A stretch of 9,985 nt of DNA from Defluviitaleaceae bacterium (lineage in GTDB: Bacteria; Bacillota; Clostridia; Lachnospirales; WQUN01), in assembly GCA_009783525.1 (NCBI GenBank), contig WRDG01000061.1, forward strand, positions 1 to 9,985, in the 5' to 3' direction. The translations under genes and the position numbers were made by a program. Shown one piece after another: positions 5,170 through 9,985 of this stretch (the stretch's first letter is position 1; each line of letters starts with the position of its first letter). Below the pieces are notes generated by a model. That model was not told the origin of the DNA. It worked only from the letters and a program-made list of their open reading frames with translations, and did not search any database.

Positions 5170-6942
5170 ATGCCCGCGTTTGAATCGGTAGGGCATGACG
5201 CGGATTTTTGCGTTACGGGCGGCGGGCTTGCCGGGCTTTGCGCGGCTGTAGCCGCGGCGCGGCGCGGCCTGCGCGTCGTTTTGATGCACGACCGCCCCAT
5301 GCTTGGAGGCAACGCTTCAAGCGAGATCCGCATGTGGGTGCTGGGCGCGGCGGGGAAAGGCAACCGCGAAACGGGCATTATCGAAGAGCTGATGCTCGAA
5401 AACCTCCGCCGCAATCCCTATAAAAATTATCATATTTGGGACGGGATACTTTATTCCGCAGTGCGGCGCGAAAAAAACATAAAATTGCTGCTTAACTGTT
5501 CGTGCCTCGACGCAGAAACGGAAAACGATAAAATAATTTCAATCAAAGGCTGGCAGACCACCACGCAAAAGTATCACCGCGTGGCTGCCGGCCTTTTTGC
5601 CGACTGCTCCGGCGACAGCGTGCTCGCCCCGCTCACGGGCGCGGCTTACCGCGTAGGGCGCGAAGCGCAAAGCGAATACGGCGAAGCTTTCGCGCCCGCC
5701 GAAGCGGACAAAAAAACGATGGGGATGTCCATCCTTATGCAGGCGCGCGAAACGGAGCGAAACATAAAATTTGAGCCGCCGGAGTGGGCGGAAAAATACA
5801 CGCGCGAAGATCTGCCGCACCGTTTGCCCAACATTTTCAGCCCCGGCGAAAATTTTTGGTATCTTGAGCTCGGCGGTAACCGCGACACGATTGCCGACAC
5901 GGAACAGCTGCGCGACGAGCTGCTCGCGGTAGCCTACGGGATGTGGGACTTTATTAAAAACGACCCCGCAAACAAAGAAAAAAACGCCCGTTTCGAGCTC
6001 GACTGGATGGGTTTTTTGCCCGGCAAGCGCGAAAGCAGGAGGTACGAGGGCGATTACGTCATGACCATGCGCGACGTGGCAAGCGGCGGCCGTTTTTTTG
6101 ACACGGTCGCTTACGGCGGCTGGCCCATGGACGACCACCATCCCGAGGGATTCCGCGCTTCGGAGCCTCCTACTGTTTACCATCCCGCGCCGTCGCCCTA
6201 CGGCATACCCTTCCGGTGCCTCTACTCAAAAAATATCTGCAACCTCATGTTCGCCGGGCGCAATATAAGCGTGACGCACTCGGCGTTTTCTTCCACCCGC
6301 GTTATGGCCACCTGCGCCGTGCTCGGGCAGGCCGCGGGCACAGCCGCCGCAATCGCGGCGAAGCATAAAAAAAACCCCCGCGAAATTTACGAAGGCCACA
6401 TGGACGAGCTTCAATGCGCGCTGCTCGAAGACGACTGCTATCTGCCCGGCTTCGCAAGAAAACCCGAAGAGCCGGCGCTTTCCGCAGAGTTTTTTGCCTG
6501 CGGAAATTTTACGGGCGAACCGCGCGACTTAACAAACGGCGCGGACCGTGAAAAAAACGGCAGGCTTAACGGCGTCTCCCTTTCGCCGGGCGCGTCGCTT
6601 ACCATGCGTTTCGCGGGCGACGTTTGTGTTTCCGCCGTCCGCCTCGTGTTCGACAGCGGCCTCGACCGCGACTTGGGCCCAAACGGCGAAACCCTGCGCC
6701 GCCCCATGCACGCCAATTATTATTTAAACGCCGAACCCGCAGCCATGCCGCCGCGCCTCGCAAAAAATTTTCGCCTCACAACCGTAACCGAAAGCGGAGA
6801 ACAATCCGCGGTCGAAATCAAAAACAATTTTAAGCGTCTCGTTTACGTAAACATAAATAAAAAAGCGGCCCTCGTGAAATTCGAGCCGCTCGAAACTTGG
6901 GGAAACGATAATTGCACAGTGTTTTCGTTTGATTCGCGCTAA
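5170..6942 (+). CDS. FAD-dependent oxidoreductase (FAD_oxidored type) with C-terminal extension
   Basis: The 590-residue product starts with an FAD-binding Rossmann fold (FCVTGGGLAGLCAAVAAARRG, glycines at 17-22), followed by MLGGNASSEIRMW, the signature of the FAD_oxidored family (PF12831-like), and a late FAD-contact segment FAGRNISVTHSAFSSTRVMATCAVLGQAAGTAAA. After about residue 435 comes a beta-rich extension of about 150 residues, perhaps a carbohydrate-associated sandwich domain; this is unproven. No signal peptide or membrane segment is seen. I chose ATG 5170 because the TTG at 5140 lies inside the promoter and adds residues before the first beta strand. No clear Shine-Dalgarno precedes it. 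It follows the Gfo/Idh/MocA gene and converges on the DUF4838 gene with overlapping stop codons. It probably oxidises a sugar-derived or similar hydroxyl compound; the substrate is unknown. Confidence 0.9.
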   Translation: MPAFESVGHDADFCVTGGGLAGLCAAVAAARRGLRVVLMHDRPMLGGNASSEIRMWVLGAAGKGNRETGIIEELMLENLRRNPYKNYHIWDGILYSAVRREKNIKLLLNCSCLDAETENDKIISIKGWQTTTQKYHRVAAGLFADCSGDSVLAPLTGAAYRVGREAQSEYGEAFAPAEADKKTMGMSILMQARETERNIKFEPPEWAEKYTREDLPHRLPNIFSPGENFWYLELGGNRDTIADTEQLRDELLAVAYGMWDFIKNDPANKEKNARFELDWMGFLPGKRESRRYEGDYVMTMRDVASGGRFFDTVAYGGWPMDDHHPEGFRASEPPTVYHPAPSPYGIPFRCLYSKNICNLMFAGRNISVTHSAFSSTRVMATCAVLGQAAGTAAAIAAKHKKNPREIYEGHMDELQCALLEDDCYLPGFARKPEEPALSAEFFACGNFTGEPRDLTNGADREKNGRLNGVSLSPGASLTMRFAGDVCVSAVRLVFDSGLDRDLGPNGETLRRPMHANYYLNAEPAAMPPRLAKNFRLTTVTESGEQSAVEIKNNFKRLVYVNINKKAALVKFEPLETWGNDNCTVFSFDSR

Positions 6943-8801
6943 AAAAGTTCCGGTATCGAATAGCACAGCCACCAATGCTCAAGGTATTCCGTGCCGCTCC
7001 ACTTGCCGTCGAGCAAAGCGCGCATGGTCTCTTCGGCGGAAACCCATTCTTCTATGCGCGACATACCGAATGCGCGCCAGTCTGTAAAAAATCCGTTTAC
7101 TTCCTCCGGGTCGAGCCTGCCGCTTAGCATCGCGTTGTTTTTTATACGCACCCAACGCACCGAAAGCTTGACCTTTGCGGTCCTCATGAGGCATAGCGGA
7201 TCGCCCGCGACGCAAGAAGCCGCCTCGTCCAAAATTTTTTCGTAAACATCGAGCATTTCGTCCGTGAGGTGCGGCTTGTCGCAGTTTTCAATGCAGTAAA
7301 TGTGGATGTTGTCTTTTTCCACCTTGTCCGTGAGCGCCTTGATGTACCTGTCTATGTGCCCCGCCGCGTTTCCGTAGTAATATTCCAAAAATTCGCGCCT
7401 GTGCCGTTCTATGTCGCAGTCCGCGTCCCACAGGAGCTTGCTGAGCAGATAGCAGCGCAGCTCGTTCAAATCCGTGCTGTAGCCGTGTGCGCGGCAGCCC
7501 TGCAAAAAAATTCCCTTTGCGTTGTTTTTTACGAGCGACCGTATATTCGGCTGCAGGACGTTCCAATTCGGAAAAGGCACAGGATAATCCGTAAACTCCG
7601 TCACATAGTCCCAAATATACAGCCGTTCGCAAACCCTGCCCCAGTCCCGAAGGTCGTCGATAAATTTTGTGGACGAGCCGTCGGGCTTTTTTACTTGGCG
7701 CGACTTATCGTCGCAGGTTTCGTACGGGTGCGAGAAACAGTTTTCGATCGAGCAGAGGCGCACGCACACGTTGTGCCTGGCACGCGCGTGCTTCGGAACA
7801 GGCCGGCTGTAACAGTACGCGAACGTGTCCACGAGTATCTGCGGGAATTCAATCTCGAGGCGTTCCGCGACTTGGTTGACGAATCGTATCACGCTGCCGG
7901 AATGGCTGCCCTCGTATTCGTCTACGGCGGCGCAGTCCGGGCAGGTGCAGTACGAATCCGAATAATCGTTTTGCGAAACGGAAATTATGTTGCAGTCCGG
8001 GTTTTCACGCAGCACAGCGGAAGCGTTTTTAATTACGATTTCAAGCACTTCTTTGTTTGAAAGGCAAAGGCCCGGCGTTTCGCGGCGGCGCTCGCCGTTT
8101 ATAAGCGCGAAGTATTCCGGATGCGCGCCGTAATACTCGTCCGTGGGCACGAGCCTTTCAAACGAGTGGCCGCCCAGCGCGTATTTTATTCCGCCTCCGT
8201 ACATTTGGTTTTGGCCTCCGGGATTTTGCCGGCATTTGACGGCAAACCGCTGATGGAGATGCACATCCGTCACGCCGTGTAAGCGCGACTCGACGACGGG
8301 CTCCTGTTCGGTAAAAATATCCGGCGTTTCCAGTTCCGGCAGACACGGAATTTTTTCGCAGTAAGGCGAAAAAAAACGGCAGCCCAACTGCTCAAGCAGC
8401 TCGTACACGCCGTAGATCACTCCGCGCTTGCCGCCGTTGACGCCTATGCTGCCGCCGACGCGCTTTATTACAAAAGCGTCGTCTCGCGTGATTTTATCCG
8501 ACGGGTTAAAAACGACGCCGAGCGATTCCGCGGCGGATCCTACGGCAATTACATTCCCGTCCGGTTTTTTTTCATACGCAAGCGTTTCAGTATGAAACGC
8601 AAGCGTTTCAGCATGAAACGCAAGTTTTTCATCTTGAGACACAAGCGTTTCATCTTGAAACGCAAGCGTTTCAATTTTAAACGGCGCGCCCGTCATCATG
8701 CTGAGGTAGTGGCGCAGCTCCGCCGCCGCGTAGCTTTCCGTCTCCGTAGGCCGCGGGCCCGTGACGATCACGGCAAGCGGCTTTTTATTTTTGGCTAACA
8801 T
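6939..8801 (-). CDS. DUF4838 protein with GH67/GH20-accessory-like N-terminus
   Basis: The 620-residue product has an N-terminal region like the accessory domain of alpha-glucuronidases and hexosaminidases (AAAELRHYLSMMTGAPF, then GNVIAVGSA, and GVIYGVYELLEQLGCRFFSP). It then shows DUF4838 hallmarks: CTCPDCAAVDEYEGSHSGS (starting near residue 285), VRLCSIENCFSHP, YIWDYVTEFTDYPVPFPNWNVLQPNIRS and GIFLQGCRAHG. Members are presumed to act on carbohydrates; no reaction is established that I know of. The start is ATG 8801, with GGGAGG 4 nt upstream; the in-frame TTG at 8813 overlaps that site. No signal peptide is present. Residues 44-78 are a five-fold heptad repeat encoded by 21-bp tandem repeats, an insertion-like expansion in the N-terminal domain. 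The gene is convergent with the FAD oxidoreductase gene and divergent from the URO-D-like gene, so it is separately controlled. Confidence 0.92.
   Translation of the reverse strand: MLAKNKKPLAVIVTGPRPTETESYAAAELRHYLSMMTGAPFKIETLAFQDETLVSQDEKLAFHAETLAFHTETLAYEKKPDGNVIAVGSAAESLGVVFNPSDKITRDDAFVIKRVGGSIGVNGGKRGVIYGVYELLEQLGCRFFSPYCEKIPCLPELETPDIFTEQEPVVESRLHGVTDVHLHQRFAVKCRQNPGGQNQMYGGGIKYALGGHSFERLVPTDEYYGAHPEYFALINGERRRETPGLCLSNKEVLEIVIKNASAVLRENPDCNIISVSQNDYSDSYCTCPDCAAVDEYEGSHSGSVIRFVNQVAERLEIEFPQILVDTFAYCYSRPVPKHARARHNVCVRLCSIENCFSHPYETCDDKSRQVKKPDGSSTKFIDDLRDWGRVCERLYIWDYVTEFTDYPVPFPNWNVLQPNIRSLVKNNAKGIFLQGCRAHGYSTDLNELRCYLLSKLLWDADCDIERHRREFLEYYYGNAAGHIDRYIKALTDKVEKDNIHIYCIENCDKPHLTDEMLDVYEKILDEAASCVAGDPLCLMRTAKVKLSVRWVRIKNNAMLSGRLDPEEVNGFFTDWRAFGMSRIEEWVSAEETMRALLDGKWSGTEYLEHWWLCYSIPELF
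8578..8682. repeat. Five tandem 21-bp palindromic repeats, in frame in the DUF4838 gene
   Basis: Five abutting 21-bp units start at 8578, 8599, 8620, 8641 and 8662. Most follow the form GCAAGCGTTTCA, three variable bases, TGAAAC. Each unit carries a dyad GTTTCA-n3-TGAAAC, and unit junctions form a second dyad, TGAAACGC-AA-GCGTTTCA, so the whole array can fold. In the protein they read as heptads ETLAFQD, ETLVSQD, EKLAFHA, ETLAFHT and ETLAYEK. The units differ by a few bases each, so the array is diverged but keeps the frame. Confidence 0.95.
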
Positions 8802-8975
8802 AAAACCTCCCAAATTTTTTTATTTTTAACTTTTTAAATTCCAATTCTTCCGACCGTTTCAATTGGGCTTGCAGAAGTTCCGTTAATTATACGCAAATTT
8901 TCAAACCGCGTTCGGCTTTTATCTTTTCGGTATGATAAAATAAAAAAAATTATTTTTAAGGTGCGTACGAAAAAA
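8802..8975. promoter_or_regulatory. Divergent intergenic region of the DUF4838 and URO-D-like genes
   Basis: These A/T-rich 174 bp hold the start signals of both flanking genes. On the plus strand an extended -10 (TG at 8933-8934, TAAAAT at 8936-8941) lies 35 bp before ATG 8976, without a convincing -35. On the minus strand a TATAAT lies near 8886-8891, also without a good -35. A CCAATT...AATTGG pair flanks a 14-bp interval around 8841-8866 and might be an operator; this is weak. No ORF is seen. Confidence 0.4.
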
Positions 8976-9985
8976 ATGGACGAAAAAAATTACGTGCGTT
9001 CGCTTGCGGAAAAAGTCCATGAAATTTCTTTATCGGACGAGATGAACAGGCGGAGGGATCTGTGGCGGCGGCACAACTCGCTTGAAAAAACAGAGCCGCC
9101 GATATTCGTTCGGGCGTACGCCGCGGCGGAGGTGCCTCAGCTTGTCGATTTGGCTTGCGCGGACGAAACGCTGCGTCAAATGGAGCGGCATTTCAAAAGC
9201 CTGCTTTATAAATTTTCTTTGGGCGACGACTGCGTGATCGAACCATGGTACGCGGTACGCGCCGTTTTTATTTACCCGGAGGGCGGAGGGCATTGGGGCT
9301 TTCCGTTTACGGTCACGCACCCGAAAGACGCGGCGAAGAGGGGCGCGTTTATTTTCAACCCTCATATTACGGAAGAGAGCGACATAAAAAAAATCGCCAA
9401 GCCCGTGCACGCGGTAGACGAACAAAAAACAAGCGAGGCGTACGAGCGCATAAGCGAACTGCTGTACGGCGCGATGCCTGTAGTAACGGACCGCGCTCCC
9501 CTGTACACGGGTTTCGCGGGCGACATCTCAACCGACCTCGCGTACATGCGCGGCATAGAGGGCATGATGTGGGACATGGCGGACCGCCCCGAATGGCTGC
9601 ATAAGGTCACAAGCTTTATGGGCGCGGGCATATTAAACGCGCAGTCGTTTGCGGAAGAAGCGGGCGACTTTAACCTGTTCGCCCAGGAGAACCAAGCCGT
9701 CTCCTACGCGAAGGAGCTGCCCGCCCCCCGCGCGGGCGGCGTTTCCGCAAAGCGAAGCGAGATATGGTCTTTTGGTGCGTCGCAAGAAACCGCAGCCGTG
9801 TCGCCCTCCATGTGGGAAGAATTTATTTTCCGCTACCAAAAACCCGTCTTGGAAAAATACGGCTTGACGAGCTACGGCTGCTGCGAGGACATGACGCGGA
9901 GGATTCCGATTTTAAAACGCGAGCTAAAAAACCTCCGCCGCGTGACGGTCACGCCTTGGGCGGACGCGAGGGGATGCGCGCAGCA
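8976..9985 (+). CDS. Uroporphyrinogen decarboxylase-like (URO-D family) protein, 3' end beyond window
   Basis: An open frame runs from ATG 8976 to the window edge, at least 336 residues with no stop. AAGGTG lies about 12 nt before the ATG. The N-terminus (WRRHNSLEKTEPPIFVRAYA) and the segments GDDCVIEPWYAVRAVF, GFAGDISTDLAYMRGIEGMMWDMADRPEWLHKV and LEKYGLTSYGCCEDMTRRIPILKRELKNLRRVTVTPWAD fit a diverged group of URO-D-fold TIM-barrel proteins found beside sugar-catabolism genes. True HemE decarboxylates uroporphyrinogen III, while relatives such as MtaA and MtbA transfer methyl groups to or from corrinoid or thiol carriers. The genomic setting favours a non-heme role such as methyl-group or O-methyl-sugar metabolism, which is inference. 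Family assignment is by pattern recall; the active-site residues cannot be checked without an alignment. Confidence 0.75.
   Translation, partial: MDEKNYVRSLAEKVHEISLSDEMNRRRDLWRRHNSLEKTEPPIFVRAYAAAEVPQLVDLACADETLRQMERHFKSLLYKFSLGDDCVIEPWYAVRAVFIYPEGGGHWGFPFTVTHPKDAAKRGAFIFNPHITEESDIKKIAKPVHAVDEQKTSEAYERISELLYGAMPVVTDRAPLYTGFAGDISTDLAYMRGIEGMMWDMADRPEWLHKVTSFMGAGILNAQSFAEEAGDFNLFAQENQAVSYAKELPAPRAGGVSAKRSEIWSFGASQETAAVSPSMWEEFIFRYQKPVLEKYGLTSYGCCEDMTRRIPILKRELKNLRRVTVTPWADARGCAQ

Noticed and set aside
5539..6183. 214-codon open frame on the minus strand
   Set aside because: It is antisense to the FAD oxidoreductase gene and has no motifs or start signals.
7269..8060. 263-codon open frame on the plus strand
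   Set aside because: It is antisense to the well-recognised DUF4838 gene, shows no family motifs and has no ribosome binding site; a GC-rich shadow frame.
8620..8670. CcpA/LacI-type operator sites in the tandem repeats
   Set aside because: The TGAAACGC-AA-GCGTTTCA dyads look operator-like, but their spacing does not match the cre consensus, and they lie deep in a coding region as part of the repeat unit.
8578..8682. CRISPR array
   Set aside because: The units abut directly without unique spacers, are diverged and keep a reading frame; this is a tandem coding repeat.

Overview
The window looks like a chromosomal segment of a bacterium of about 50% GC, most likely a Bacillota/Clostridia-type anaerobe. 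The evidence is strong purine-rich Shine-Dalgarno sites, sigma-A-like promoters (TTGACA/TATAAT), an infC-rpmI-rplT operon with a terminator-containing leader, an asparaginyl-tRNA synthetase, and a tRNA-Glu gene without encoded CCA. The lineage assignment is inference; no marker here is decisive.

The left part (1-3834) is housekeeping and is transcribed entirely on the minus strand. Reading in the direction of transcription (right to left) it holds asnS, a 106-bp nested inverted-repeat element, a NUDIX ADP-ribose pyrophosphatase gene, the translation operon infC-rpmI-rplT, a 50-codon zinc-ribbon gene, tRNA-Glu(UUC) and tRNA-Thr(UGU, cut by the window edge). infC appears to start at an AUC codon and is preceded by a promoter embedded in the end of the NUDIX gene and a leader with an intrinsic terminator, the classic set-up for autoregulation of IF3/L20. 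The zinc-ribbon gene has its own near-consensus promoter just after rplT and probably shares a transcript with the tRNAs.

The right part (3868-9985) is an accessory, probably catabolic, cluster. It contains a Gfo/Idh/MocA-type NAD(P)-dependent oxidoreductase (+), an FAD-dependent oxidoreductase with a C-terminal beta-rich extension (+), a DUF4838 protein with an N-terminal GH67/GH20-accessory-like region (-), and the start of a uroporphyrinogen-decarboxylase-like protein (+) that runs off the window. None has a visible signal peptide, so a cytoplasmic route for modified sugars, glycosides or related compounds is plausible, but the substrate cannot be read from the sequence. The FAD and DUF4838 genes converge with stop codons that overlap.

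The most unusual features are five tandem 21-bp, internally palindromic, in-frame repeats in the DUF4838 gene; the MITE-like nested inverted repeat between asnS and the NUDIX gene; the AUC start of infC; and the unassigned zinc-ribbon peptide linked to tRNA genes. I saw no CRISPR array, transposase, phage gene or recognisable defence system.
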